Of a stretch of DNA of 32,864 nt, positions 1 to 8,707 are shown piece after piece. The stretch is from contig JABDCL010000006.1 of NCBI GenBank assembly GCA_013288135.1, positions 3,752 through 36,615 of the forward strand, read 5' to 3'. The stretch comes from Gammaproteobacteria bacterium (GTDB lineage Bacteria > Pseudomonadota > Gammaproteobacteria > UBA6186 > Azoamicaceae). A program made the translations under genes and the position numbers. The notes beneath the pieces were generated by a model that was given only the letters and a program-made list of their open reading frames with translations, did no database searches and was not told the DNA's origin. Within the stretch, counting starts at the first letter, position 1, and every line of letters begins with the position of its first letter.

Positions 1-1244
1 CCCATTGGGCAAAAATTCAGTATAATCCTATCGATTATCAAAATATTATTTACTATTCAGCCCCTAAGACTGAGAAAAATCCCAAAAGCTTAGATGAAGT
101 CGATCCTGAAATTCTTAAAACCTATGAAAAATTAGGCATTTCTTTAAAAGAACAAGAACGTTTGTCCGGTGTAGCGATTGACGCAGTCTTTGACAGTGTT
201 TCAGTTGCCACTACTTTCAAAGATAAACTGGCCAAATTAGGTATCATCTTCTGTTCTTTTTCTGAAGCTGTCCGTGAACATTCAGCATTGATCCAAAAAT
301 ACTTAGGAACTGTGGTCCCCTATACCGACAATTTTTTTGCCTGCCTTAATGCTGCTGTTTTTACCGATGGCTCATTCTGTTATATCCCTAAGGGGGTTCG
401 TTGTCCGATGGAATTATCCACTTATTTTCGGATCAATGCCAAAGCCACAGGACAATTTGAACGCACGCTTATTATTGCCGAAGAAGGAAGTCACGTCAGC
501 TATCTTGAGGGCTGTACCGCTCCTCAACGCGATGAAAATCAATTACATGCTGCCGTTGTAGAATTAATTGCATTGGACAATGCCCATATCAAATATTCTA
601 CCGTCCAAAACTGGTACCCTGGTGATAAAGAAGGCAATGGCGGAATTTATAATTTTGTCACTAAACGAGGCTTATGCCAAGGTAAACAATCTAAGATATC
701 CTGGACACAAGTAGAAACCGGCTCTGCCATCACTTGGAAATATCCCAGTGTTATTTTGAAAGGCGATAACAGTATCGGTGAATTTTATTCTATCGCGGTG
801 ACGAATCACCGACAGCAAGCCGACACCGGTACTAAGATGATTCATATTGGTAAAAACACCCGCAGTACCATTCTTGCTAAAGGAATTTCAGCAGGCTATA
901 GTCAAAACAGTTATCGGGGTCAAGTAAAAGTGTACCCTAACGCACACCATGCTCAAAATTATACTCAATGTGATTCCTTGCTTTTAAGTCATCATTCAGG
1001 GGCTCATACTTTTCCAGTGATTGAAGCTAAAAATCCGACAGCAAAAATTGAACACGAAGCTACCACCTGTAAAATCAGTGAAGATCAGTTATTTTACTGT
1101 CGACAACGTGGAATGCCCCCAGAAGATGCTATTAATATCATTGTCAATGGTTTTTGCAAGCAGATTTTTAAAGAATTACCCATGGAATTTGCAGTCGAAG
1201 CACAAAAACTATTAGAAGTTAGTCTAGAAGGGGCTGTAGGTTAA
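1..1244 (+). CDS. sufB: Fe-S cluster assembly scaffold protein SufB (5' partial)
   Basis: SufB is the core of the SufBC2D complex, which builds Fe-S clusters in the cytoplasm. The open frame runs from the window edge (first full codon at base 3) without a stop, and the residues before base 162 ([18 protein letters not shown]) already match SufB. The gene therefore begins upstream, and the in-frame TTG at 162 is not the start. About 413 residues are visible against roughly 480-495 for the family, so some 70-80 N-terminal residues are missing. The conserved core ([37 protein letters not shown]) and the C-terminal beta-helix end ([22 protein letters not shown], here split between known conserved Cys/Glu positions) are intact. 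It is the first visible gene of sufBCDSUT, with a purine-rich 67-base gap before sufC. Nothing in this gene looks damaged. Confidence 0.97.
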   Translation, partial: HWAKIQYNPIDYQNIIYYSAPKTEKNPKSLDEVDPEILKTYEKLGISLKEQERLSGVAIDAVFDSVSVATTFKDKLAKLGIIFCSFSEAVREHSALIQKYLGTVVPYTDNFFACLNAAVFTDGSFCYIPKGVRCPMELSTYFRINAKATGQFERTLIIAEEGSHVSYLEGCTAPQRDENQLHAAVVELIALDNAHIKYSTVQNWYPGDKEGNGGIYNFVTKRGLCQGKQSKISWTQVETGSAITWKYPSVILKGDNSIGEFYSIAVTNHRQQADTGTKMIHIGKNTRSTILAKGISAGYSQNSYRGQVKVYPNAHHAQNYTQCDSLLLSHHSGAHTFPVIEAKNPTAKIEHEATTCKISEDQLFYCRQRGMPPEDAINIIVNGFCKQIFKELPMEFAVEAQKLLEVSLEGAVG

Positions 1245-1311
1245 CCGTTGTTAAGGTTTAAGACAAAGAAAACTTAAGAGCTTAAGAAGAGGAAAACGAG
1301 GAAGTTTAAGA

Positions 1312-2080
1312 ATGCAACAAAAGAATTCTATGCTAAAGACATCAATACTCAAAATTGAAAACTTACAGGCCATGATTGCCGAGAAAACCATTTTGAATGG
1401 TTTAAATATCCACCTTCGTGCCGGAGAAATCCACGCTATTATGGGACCGAATGGATCTGGAAAAAGTACACTCGCTAATCTTTTAGCGCGTAAACCTGGC
1501 ATCACCGTTTCGGAAGGTCATATTAACTATTTAGAGACCGATTTACTCACGCTTACCCCTGAAGAATGCGCTTGGAAAGGCATTTTTTTAGGCTTCCAAT
1601 ACCCTGTCTCTATCCCAGGCGTTACTAATATTCAATTTTTAAAATTTGCCTTAAATGCACATCGTTCTATAAAAGGACTACCTCCTTTAGATGCCATCGA
1701 TTTTCTGGCACTGGTTAAAGAAAAAATGGCAGAACTCGAGATGCCAGAAGAACTTTTGTATCGTTCCGTTAATGATGGATTTTCAGGGGGGGGAGAAAAA
1801 ACGAAATGAAATTTTACAAATGTCTCTCCTTGAACCCACATTAGCCATATTAGACGAAACAGATTCAGGACTCGATATCGATGCTCTAAAAACTGTAGCA
1901 TTAGGAATTAACCAATTAAGACATCCTGATCGTGCCATTTTATTAATTACCCACTACCAAAGATTACTGGACTACATTGAGCCAGATTATGTTCATGTCT
2001 TATCCCAAGGCAAAATTATTCGCTCTGGTGATAAATCTCTGGCCCTCGAATTAGAGAGTAAAGGTTATGCACTGCTATAG
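1312..2080 (+). pseudogene. sufC: Fe-S assembly ABC ATPase SufC, frameshifted in a poly-G run
   Basis: SufC is the ABC-type ATPase that powers the SufBCD scaffold. The first frame (from ATG 1312; ATG 1330 is an alternative) carries the Walker A motif GPNGSGKST and the Q-loop segment FLGFQYP. It then runs into a stop at 1807-1809, just after the signature motif. The downstream frame resumes as [11 protein letters not shown], followed by Walker B ([12 protein letters not shown]) and the H-loop ([10 protein letters not shown]), and ends at 2080. The switch lies in a run of eight Gs (1786-1793) encoding the FSGGEKKR signature. Seven Gs would restore the frame, so the sequence holds one extra base. 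This may be a true null allele, a phase-variable or slippage-corrected tract, or a homopolymer sequencing error. Apart from this the protein is full length, about 255 residues, although its last residues are unusual (see sufD). Confidence 0.9.
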
Positions 2081-2948
2081 TGTTCTAGATAAAGATCCCA
2101 CAGTGACATTGCCCAAGGGTTGTATTATTAAAGAACCTATTATTATTGTACAATCTACTCAAACTGAAACCATGATTGTTGCTGAAGAAAATAGTCAAGC
2201 AACCATCATTGAATTATATTCTAATCAAAATTCTTCCCTAAATGTAGGGGCCGGTCTCTGTGCCGGCCCAATCATAACAGAAATCAAATTAGCTCAAAAT
2301 TCAAAAATTAATCATATACGCTGTTATTCTGAAAAATATCTTGTAGAATCAGGCTCACCCAATACTTTGTCTGTTCATCAACAGGCTGAAAGTCACTATG
2401 AACTTTCAATTTTGGCATTAGGTGAAAACGATAATCAAGAAGAAATTCATATTCATTTAAATGAACCTCATGCTTCCTCTACAATTTATGGTCTTATTTT
2501 AGCCAAATTAAATCAACAAAAAACACTCAATCTCACAGTCCATCATCATCAAGCTCTGTGTCAAAGTCAAATTATCACACGAGCCGTGATCACAGATAAA
2601 GCTAAAAGCTCATTTACTGGTAATATCTTTGTTTATCCCAATGCCTCAAAAACAAAAGCCCATTTAGACAATAAAAACTTACTTTTATCCGAAGGTGCTT
2701 CTGCTTTTACAAAACCCGAGCTTGAGATCTACAATGATGATGTTCAGTGCTCTCATGGTGCAACAGTCGGATTTTTAGATCAAGATGCCTTGTTTTATTT
2801 AACCAGTCGCGGCATTTCAGAATCAGAATCCAAAAAATTACTCATTACTGCTTTTATTCACCCAACCTTAAAACAGTTTAAAGAATCCGAGTTAAATGGT
2901 TTAAATGAGTTAAGCCAAAACCTAGAGGATATCCTGTATGGGTTTTAA
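2067..2948 (+). CDS. sufD: Fe-S assembly protein SufD, lacking the N-terminal domain
   Basis: SufD is the SufB paralogue that completes the SufBC2D scaffold. This 293-residue frame has the beta-helix region and the diagnostic C-terminal block ([20 protein letters not shown], then [10 protein letters not shown] and [12 protein letters not shown]), including the conserved Cys-Ser-His of SufD. Typical SufD proteins are about 420-430 residues. The N-terminal helical domain, some 120 residues, is absent, and the match begins around the family segment before the helix ([14 protein letters not shown]). The ATG at 2067 lies inside the last codons of sufC, which ends in the unusual GYALL instead of the common GYDW-type ending. 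A deletion joining the sufC end to the interior of sufD would explain both. It overlaps sufC by 14 bases and runs into sufS. Identity is sure; function of the short form is doubtful. Confidence 0.85.
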   Translation: MHCYSVLDKDPTVTLPKGCIIKEPIIIVQSTQTETMIVAEENSQATIIELYSNQNSSLNVGAGLCAGPIITEIKLAQNSKINHIRCYSEKYLVESGSPNTLSVHQQAESHYELSILALGENDNQEEIHIHLNEPHASSTIYGLILAKLNQQKTLNLTVHHHQALCQSQIITRAVITDKAKSSFTGNIFVYPNASKTKAHLDNKNLLLSEGASAFTKPELEIYNDDVQCSHGATVGFLDQDALFYLTSRGISESESKKLLITAFIHPTLKQFKESELNGLNELSQNLEDILYGF

Positions 2949-4067
2949 CATGGGCAATAATAACATGAGCATTAAAAATAACCGTCATGAATTTCCTATT
3001 TTGAATCAAAAAATTCATGGACATCGCTTAGCTTATCTAGACAATGCGGTCACCACTCAAAAACCTCAATGTGTCATCGATGCGGTATCCAATTATTATT
3101 CAACCACGAATGCGAATATTCATAGAGGCGTTCATCATTTAAGTGCAAAAGCAACCAAAGCTTATGAAGATGCTCGTGTTACCGTACAATCTTAATATCT
3201 GCGATGGAGCATCATTCTAATATTGTCCCCTGGCAGATGCTTTGTGAACGCAAAAAAGCCCATTTAAAAATTATTCCCATGAATCAAAAAGGGGAAATTG
3301 AACTGGATAAACTCGATCAACTGCTATCCCCTAAAACTAAATTGCTCAGTATTATTCATGTTTCTAATGCCCTAGGCACTTTAAACCCCCTAAAAGAAAT
3401 CATTGCAAAAGCGCATGCACTGCATATCCCAGTTTTAATCGATGGCGCTCAATCTGCACCCCATTTAAAAATTGACGTCCAACAATTGGATTGTGATTTT
3501 TTTACTTTTTCAAGTCATAAAGTTTATGGTCCAACCGGCATTGGTGTTTTGTATGGTAAAAAACACTGGCTAGAAGCAATGCCACCCTATCAAGGGGGTG
3601 GAGATATGATCTCCAAAGTCACTTTTACCGAAACCTTATACAATGATCTTCCGTATAAATTTGAGGCGGGCACCCCTCCCATTGGCTCTGTGATTGGCCT
3701 AAAAGCAGCTTTAGAATATCTTCAAAACTTAGGCTTTAATGCCATTGCAGAACATGAATCCCGTTTATTAAACGAGGCAACGGAAGCTCTGCTAAAAATT
3801 CCTGGATTACAAATAATAGGGTCTGCTAAAAATAAAGTAGGCGTTATCTCTTTTATTATGGATGGGATCCACCCTCATGATATTGGGACAATTGTGGATC
3901 AATACGGTGTAGCCTTAAGAAGTGGTCACCATTGTGCCATGCCGGTAATGGACTTTTTTAAGATCCCTGCAACAGCACGAATATCTTTTGGGATCTATAA
4001 TACTTCTGAAGACATTGATCAATTGATCAAAGCCCTCTATGAAGTCAAAAGAGTATTTAAAAAATGA
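2938..4067 (+). pseudogene. sufS: Cysteine desulfurase SufS with internal out-of-frame deletion
   Basis: SufS is the PLP-dependent cysteine desulfurase that supplies persulfide sulfur to the Suf scaffold. The first part, from ATG 2938 (GAGG at 2925 upstream), reads [14 protein letters not shown] and [12 protein letters not shown] and stops at 3193-3195 after ARVTVQS. The remainder reads in another frame as [15 protein letters not shown] and continues to 4067. Compared with family members, about 40-45 residues are missing at the junction (around 3190-3195), including the RGTTEAIN segment that helps bind the PLP phosphate. Beyond the gap the key residues are intact: PLP-stacking His of MEHH, the Schiff-base Lys of SSHKVYGPTG, and the catalytic Cys of RSGHHCAMP. 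The lost residues and the frame change should inactivate it unless the deletion is an assembly artefact. The gene overlaps the sufD end (2938-2948) and the sufU start. Confidence 0.9.
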
Positions 4068-4540
4068 ACCTACAAGATCTCTATCAAGAACTTATTATTG
4101 ACCATGGGACCCATCCTAGAAATTGCCGCACCTTGTGCAATCCCAACTGCTCTGCAAAGGGTTATAACCCATTGTGTGGCGACAGCATTCAGCTTTACTT
4201 AAGCGTAGAGCAAGAAAAAATAATTGAAGCCAGCTTTCAAGGCTCAGGATGCGCCATTTCTACGGCTTCTGCCTCTTTAATGACAGAGGCATTAATTGGC
4301 AAAACCTTAAATGACGCTCAAAAACTATTTCATCAATTTCAAATTTTATTAACTACCGAAGATTCCACGCCGTTAGATCTTGGCAAACTGTCGGCTCTTT
4401 CTGGTGTGCGAGCATTTCCTATGCGGGTTAAATGTGCCACCCTGCCCTGGCATACCTTGAACGCTGCTCTTAAAAATGAAACCAAGACTGTAGTGACGGA
4501 AACAATAGAAAAAACAATGATAGAAACAAGCAATGAGTGA
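4064..4540 (+). CDS. sufU: NifU-like Fe-S scaffold / sulfur acceptor SufU
   Basis: SufU is a zinc-binding IscU-fold protein that takes sulfur from SufS. The 158-residue protein shows the three conserved cysteines and the Asp of the family: C38 and D40 in YNPLCGDS, C63 in QGSGCAIS, and C124 in RVKCATLPW. The insertion between the second and third Cys typical of SufU relative to IscU is present (about residues 84-115). ATG 4064 overlaps the sufS stop by 4 bases, and the stop overlaps the sufT start by 8 bases, so translation is probably coupled. Unlike sufC and sufS, it is intact. Its C-terminal tail after LKNETKT is Thr/Glu-rich and not conserved. Confidence 0.93.
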   Translation: MNLQDLYQELIIDHGTHPRNCRTLCNPNCSAKGYNPLCGDSIQLYLSVEQEKIIEASFQGSGCAISTASASLMTEALIGKTLNDAQKLFHQFQILLTTEDSTPLDLGKLSALSGVRAFPMRVKCATLPWHTLNAALKNETKTVVTETIEKTMIETSNE

Positions 4541-4901
4541 AAAATTAACAATGGATTTAACAATGAGTGAAGAAATAAAAAGTGAATTACTAAACAATGA
4601 AGAACTAAAAAATAAAGTTATCTCCGCTTTAAAGCAAATTTATGATCCAGAAATTCCGGTCAATATTGTTGATTTAGGCCTTATTTATGATATCCAGGTG
4701 AGTGAAACAGGGGCTGTCGAAATCCAAATGACACTCACTTCCCCCGGATGTCCTGTCGCTGAAACCTTTCCACAAACCGTTCAAGACAAAGTCTTAAGTG
4801 TCGATACGGTTTCCGGTGTAAAAGTAGAATTGGTGTGGGAGCCCGTTTGGACTAAGGATAGAATGTCGGAAGTAGCAAAATTAGAACTTAATATGTTTTA
4901 A
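4533..4901 (+). CDS. sufT: SufT, DUF59/MIP18 Fe-S maturation protein
   Basis: This 122-residue protein is a DUF59 (MIP18/PaaD-like) member. SufT acts as an auxiliary factor in Fe-S protein maturation. The diagnostic DPEIPVNIVDLGLIYDI lies at about residues 38-54 and TSPGCPVAE, with the conserved Cys, at about 88-96. The first ~20 residues (to the repeated AATGAGTGA words at 4531 and 4563) are not conserved, so the true start may be ATG 4551 or 4563. The gene ends suf transcription on this strand and overlaps the convergent ATPase gene by 4 bases (the shared TTAA at 4898-4901). In related operons a Rieske ferredoxin gene commonly follows; here it lies 4.7 kb downstream. Confidence 0.93.
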   Translation: MSEKLTMDLTMSEEIKSELLNNEELKNKVISALKQIYDPEIPVNIVDLGLIYDIQVSETGAVEIQMTLTSPGCPVAETFPQTVQDKVLSVDTVSGVKVELVWEPVWTKDRMSEVAKLELNMF

Positions 4902-6205
4902 TTAACAAGTATCTTCGTCAACCGACCTAAAAAATAGAGTGGAATGTTTGTAATATTTCCATCTTTCTTAAGATTCATAAGAGAAGTACGTAATGAAGTT
5001 TTTGGTTTATATTTCTCATTAAATACCACCAAACTTTTCTTCTTCGTTGATACCCCTGCTTTAACTTCAAGCGGATAAACATCGAGTTCTTGTTCTATTA
5101 CAAAATCAACTTCTGCTATTCCTGCACTGGTCCAATAATAAAGACTCTGATGTTGCTGAGATAATTCTTGAGCGACAAAATTTTCTGTAAAAGCTCCATA
5201 AAATTCAGAGAATAATCCTCTTTCTTCAACAACCGATTTGACAGAAACGTTACTCATAGTAGCAAGCAGCCCGACATCGAGCAAAAATATTTTAAAGATA
5301 TTTTTGTTACTGTAGCCCAACAAAGGTAACTTAGGAACAGAAATATTATAGGATTTATATATTAATCCTGCATCGGCCAACCATTGCACAGCGGTTTCAT
5401 ATTCCCTCCCCCTTGCGCCTTGTCGTATTGCCGAAAAAATAAATTTTTTGTTTTCTTTTGCCAATTGACTTGGAATAGATTCCCAAACCTCAGTAATTTT
5501 CATAATTTGGTCTTTGGGCGCATGCTTTGCGAAATCAAGTACATAGGCATCTAAAATTTCTTTCTGAATTGCTTTTATTCCCATCAAACTTTCTGTTTCA
5601 ACATATTCCATGACTGCTTCTGGCATTCCTCCTATATACATATACTTTTTAAGTAACATAATAAGATCTTCATGTAATGGCTCAGGGATCGGGTTAAATT
5701 CACTAATATTCATTAAAAATTCTTGAAGCTTATTTTTTCCGATTGCTTCTAAAAATTCGAAAAAACTTAATGGGTAGAGATCTAAAAAATTGACTTTTCC
5801 TACTGGAAAACCCTTGGTATTGGCAAGTTTTACACCTAATAATGATCCTGCAGAAACAATATGAAATTCATTCGCATTTTCTTGAAAATATTTCAAACTA
5901 TTTAAAGCTTCCGGACACTCCTGAATTTCATCAAATATAATTAAAGTATTTTCTGCATGAATATCTTTTTCCAGATAAGCACTTAGGTTTTCTAAAATAA
6001 TTGAGGGTTTAAGTTTTCCAGAAAAAAATTCGGAAAGCTTTGGATCCTCTTCGAAATTTAAATATATGCAATTATCATACTCTTGTTTACCGAAAGTCTT
6101 CAGTAAATGCGTCTTGCCCACCTGTCGTGCCCCTCTTAAAACAAGAGGCTTACGATTTTTGGAGGTTTTCCAAGCAAGAAGTTTGGCATACAGCTTACGT
6201 TTCAT
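4898..6205 (-). CDS. AAA ATPase with C-terminal DUF4143 nuclease-like domain
   Basis: This belongs to the widespread AAA_14/DUF4143 ATPases often found in accessory regions of host-associated bacteria. Their substrate is unknown. The N-terminal ATPase shows Walker A GARQVGKT (residues 25-32), Walker B LIIFDEIQE and the sensor-like IVSAGSLLGVKL. The DUF4143 half follows, ending with a PD-(D/E)xK-like core: VDFVI with D367, then a PLEVKAG segment with E380 and K382. ATG 6205 was chosen because the family starts with M-KRKLY..L..WK; a longer frame from TTG 6301 adds 32 unrelated residues and would run through an inverted repeat. It faces away from the 664-residue protein gene and shares its last 4 bases with sufT. 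No antitoxin-like partner lies next to it. It may be a defence or toxin-linked ATPase, but this is inference only. Confidence 0.88.
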   Translation of the reverse strand: MKRKLYAKLLAWKTSKNRKPLVLRGARQVGKTHLLKTFGKQEYDNCIYLNFEEDPKLSEFFSGKLKPSIILENLSAYLEKDIHAENTLIIFDEIQECPEALNSLKYFQENANEFHIVSAGSLLGVKLANTKGFPVGKVNFLDLYPLSFFEFLEAIGKNKLQEFLMNISEFNPIPEPLHEDLIMLLKKYMYIGGMPEAVMEYVETESLMGIKAIQKEILDAYVLDFAKHAPKDQIMKITEVWESIPSQLAKENKKFIFSAIRQGARGREYETAVQWLADAGLIYKSYNISVPKLPLLGYSNKNIFKIFLLDVGLLATMSNVSVKSVVEERGLFSEFYGAFTENFVAQELSQQHQSLYYWTSAGIAEVDFVIEQELDVYPLEVKAGVSTKKKSLVVFNEKYKPKTSLRTSLMNLKKDGNITNIPLYFLGRLTKILVN

Positions 6206-6280
6206 ACCCTTAATATTAAAGAGATTTTCTTTGGTGTGCAAGGGATTCGTTATCAAAACGTGATTATTTGCCACTTTTTC

Positions 6281-6315
6281 GTTGGAAAAAATGGCAGACA
6301 ATCACATTTTTCCAA
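6281..6315. repeat. Inverted repeat upstream of the DUF4143 ATPase
   Basis: GTTGGAAAAAATG (6281-6293) faces CATTTTTCCAAC (6304-6315). It is a 12-bp dyad with one extra A in the left arm and a 10-base centre. It lies 76-110 bases upstream of the chosen ATPase start. It could be an operator or a leader hairpin; there is no T-run typical of a terminator on either side. The repeat is seen directly; the role is inference. Confidence 0.6.
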
Positions 6316-6380
6316 CACAAAAGTGGAATTCTGTATAAAAAAACAGTATTCCATCTTAAAAATTTCAACTTATAATTTTT

Positions 6381-6453
6381 TCAGTACACTTGTATATGCC
6401 ATTAAAATTCGGTCTGTTATAGTGAAAAATAACCCTCCCTTGACCGAAAGGCC
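6381..6453 (+). repeat. 73-bp direct repeat, copy 1, with an extended -10 promoter motif
   Basis: This copy matches 8708-8780 at 66 of 73 positions without gaps. The best conserved core is CTTGTATATGCCATTAAAAT (from 6389) continuing through TTCGGTCTG, followed by TGTTATAGT, which fits an extended -10 box (TGnTATnnT). Reading right, it would transcribe into the 3' end of the 664-residue protein gene on the opposite strand. The similarity fades after 6453. Confidence 0.85.
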
Positions 6454-6538
6454 ACTACCCTCCCACAAAATAGCTGAAATATCGGGGTCATATATGAACC
6501 CGTTTATTCTATCATCTTTATCACAATAAAAATTAAAA

Positions 6539-8533
6539 CTAAGGGAATGCCCGTGCCCGTGATAAGGATGAAGCCGATGGTGCATCATCCCTCAATAAAT
6601 CTGATAATGTTCCTCTCACACCCCTCATGCTTAAAAAATTCTCTATTTGAGAGCTATAGGTTTCCAAAATATTTGCTCTCCTGAATATATTCGCAAATAA
6701 TTGTCTCGTTAAATTTGTTGCCAAACTTTCTTGAGAATCTCGACGTCCATGAGTTCCATGAAGGGGAAGACTGACTCTAGCAACTTTCACACCATAAATA
6801 TCTCCCATACTACCATTTAAAACAACCCTAAAACGACAACCTTCCCTATTCTCAATCCTACCCCCAATCGCTGTCACCACATTCTGAAGTTCAGCCATCG
6901 TCAAAGGTTTGGCGACCTTTTTCTTAAATATTTGATTTAAAATATCAGGTTTATGAATAAAAAGAACCCGCAAAAGTATTTTAATCTGTCTTTGACCAAA
7001 ACCTGTTTCCGCACTTTCTTTTTCATCTTCTTCAAAATCAGGAACTCTTGCCCAACGATCCAATGCTTCTATAATTGATTTTTTAATGTGTGGCGGGGTG
7101 GGACCTAGAAGAGAAACACTATCATCAGTTTTTGCTACATCGCATACTTCTTTACTGTCCCTTGCAGCTACGACAGCACCTCCTACAACGGAAGCAGACA
7201 AAACACTATCACTCACCTTCAATACAGCTCTCGAAGGTAAAGGTATAGGAGGAACCCATGCTGTTATTCGCCTTGCTTCTACTTTTTCTTTCAAAAACTG
7301 TATCATTACCTCAAGCTGAATTAATGTATCATAAAAACCCTCAAATAAACTTTTTTCTATCATATTCTCTTTTATCAGTTTTTTTTGTAACCCTAAAGCA
7401 AGTGCTCTGAGATTATTTAAATTTTCTATTGCATCACTTCGTAATTTTATATCAGCATCGATTGCTTTTAACCGCCTCACTTCAGTTCTCAGTTTATTGA
7501 TTTTTTCAATCGTATCTTTAAAATACATTTTCTCAGCAATCGGGATTAAAACGATTGTGATAGTATCAGCTGTTGGTACTACCCATGATCTAAAGTTATT
7601 TATACAGGTCAAATGTTTGTCTGTACACAATGGTTGCATCAATCTTAGCATTTCTTGAATATGGGGTGATTCAAGGCCTGCTTCATACTCAGCAGTTTTG
7701 TAATATGCACTGAACATTTCTAAATTTTTAAGTTCTTCACTTTCTGCCTGATCGCGTGCAAATATTTGTTCTTGTTTGATAAGATCATCATGTAAACTAT
7801 CCCATAATTCATTACAATCCCTGTTCTGCTGTATTCCTTCAGAAACAAACTTAATTATAAATGAATACAAATTAACATCTTCTTTAGCGGCTTGCTTTAT
7901 CAATCGGATCAAACTTATCTGCCCTTTTTCCAATTTTATGGAAGCCAATCCCAGCATCTCGAAATGTGCAGTCAGATCTGCACCCGAGTTATTTTGATAA
8001 AAATTCATGAATGTATAATTATATTCTATACGGGCAAGACAAATATTCAGTATATAAACAAGGATTCTTCGTGCCTCCTCAGGCCAACACAGAGCTTTTA
8101 GATTCGTCAACTGATTGATAGATTCCGACGCCAATTTTAAAACTTCTTCCCTGGGTAATGATAACACATTTCCATCTCTCGCACAGGATGCCAACATAAC
8201 ATTCGCTTTCACACTCGAAGGTGCACTTTGAAATTTCATCATTGCCACTTCCATTCGGATAGTTTTTTCATATGCATGGGGTATCAGTGCTCGCGCAAAA
8301 TTTCCTCCAGTATGGATAGACGGCGCGGCAAATAGTATTGGAAGAGAATCAGCTGTAGCCGTATGTGGGACTAAAGCCCCACTGGAGACAGAAGGTCCAC
8401 TGGATGCACAGGAAGAAGAGGTACTGCTGGGTAACGATATTGAATATCCATTCGCAGCAGCAACCTTCAAAAATTCCTGAACTCTTTTAGCATGCTTAGC
8501 TCTAGCACTGGCAATATCAGCTGATGTTCCCAT
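6539..8533 (-). CDS. Large orphan protein with C-terminal HicA-like domain
   Basis: This 664-residue protein from ATG 8533 is not a recognised family over its full length. No signal peptide or membrane segment is visible. Residues 31-60 form a Ser/Ala-rich low-complexity stretch. Residues ~125-320 are helical and may be repeat-like. Residues ~340-420 have coiled-coil-like Leu/Ile spacing (EKINKLRTEVRRLKAI onward). Residues 421-480 are a Pro/Ala/Val linker. Residues ~530-624 resemble the YcfA/HicA mRNA-interferase fold: ILNQIF, then GGRIENREGCRFRVVLNG, a short insert, SLPLHGTHGRR (H592, H595; compare the HRPHP of HicA proteins), and a final helix ending FRRANI. The tail is Ser/Ala/Arg-rich. 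No HicB-like antitoxin is adjacent. The low-complexity ends and solitary position would suit a secreted effector in a Legionellales-type genome, but this is speculation. Confidence 0.75.
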   Translation of the reverse strand: MGTSADIASARAKHAKRVQEFLKVAAANGYSISLPSSTSSSCASSGPSVSSGALVPHTATADSLPILFAAPSIHTGGNFARALIPHAYEKTIRMEVAMMKFQSAPSSVKANVMLASCARDGNVLSLPREEVLKLASESINQLTNLKALCWPEEARRILVYILNICLARIEYNYTFMNFYQNNSGADLTAHFEMLGLASIKLEKGQISLIRLIKQAAKEDVNLYSFIIKFVSEGIQQNRDCNELWDSLHDDLIKQEQIFARDQAESEELKNLEMFSAYYKTAEYEAGLESPHIQEMLRLMQPLCTDKHLTCINNFRSWVVPTADTITIVLIPIAEKMYFKDTIEKINKLRTEVRRLKAIDADIKLRSDAIENLNNLRALALGLQKKLIKENMIEKSLFEGFYDTLIQLEVMIQFLKEKVEARRITAWVPPIPLPSRAVLKVSDSVLSASVVGGAVVAARDSKEVCDVAKTDDSVSLLGPTPPHIKKSIIEALDRWARVPDFEEDEKESAETGFGQRQIKILLRVLFIHKPDILNQIFKKKVAKPLTMAELQNVVTAIGGRIENREGCRFRVVLNGSMGDIYGVKVARVSLPLHGTHGRRDSQESLATNLTRQLFANIFRRANILETYSSQIENFLSMRGVRGTLSDLLRDDAPSASSLSRARAFP

Positions 8534-8707
8534 AAAACCTCCGATTGAGTTTATAATGTTCGATTTTTGCAGTTGGTTAAAAATAAAATCAAAAACTATA
8601 TTGCCATATAAGTAACTAAATTACAACTTTTTAACTAATTCTGCACAAGGTTAAGTTAAATGACTTTTAAATATATTGTAATTAAGAGTTTTCTTAGTTT
8701 GAAGCTC

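Larger units (their letters stand above)
6206..6538. other. Intergenic region between ATPase and 664-residue protein genes
   Basis: Between the ATPase start (6205) and the end of the 664-residue protein gene (6539) there is no convincing gene. The stretch holds a 12-bp inverted repeat (6281-6315) and copy 1 of a 73-bp direct repeat (6381-6453). Short open frames exist here on both strands, but none shows a recognisable protein pattern. Confidence 0.6.

Noticed and set aside
1796-1802. AAAAAAC heptamer in sufC as a programmed -1 frameshift site
   Set aside because: The frame change needed is +1 (one extra base), and the heptamer is not in the required phase, so a -1 slip here would not give SufC.
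6206-6301. Longer ATPase frame starting at TTG 6301
   Set aside because: The added 32 residues have no family match and the DNA carries an inverted repeat; ATG 6205 fits the family start.
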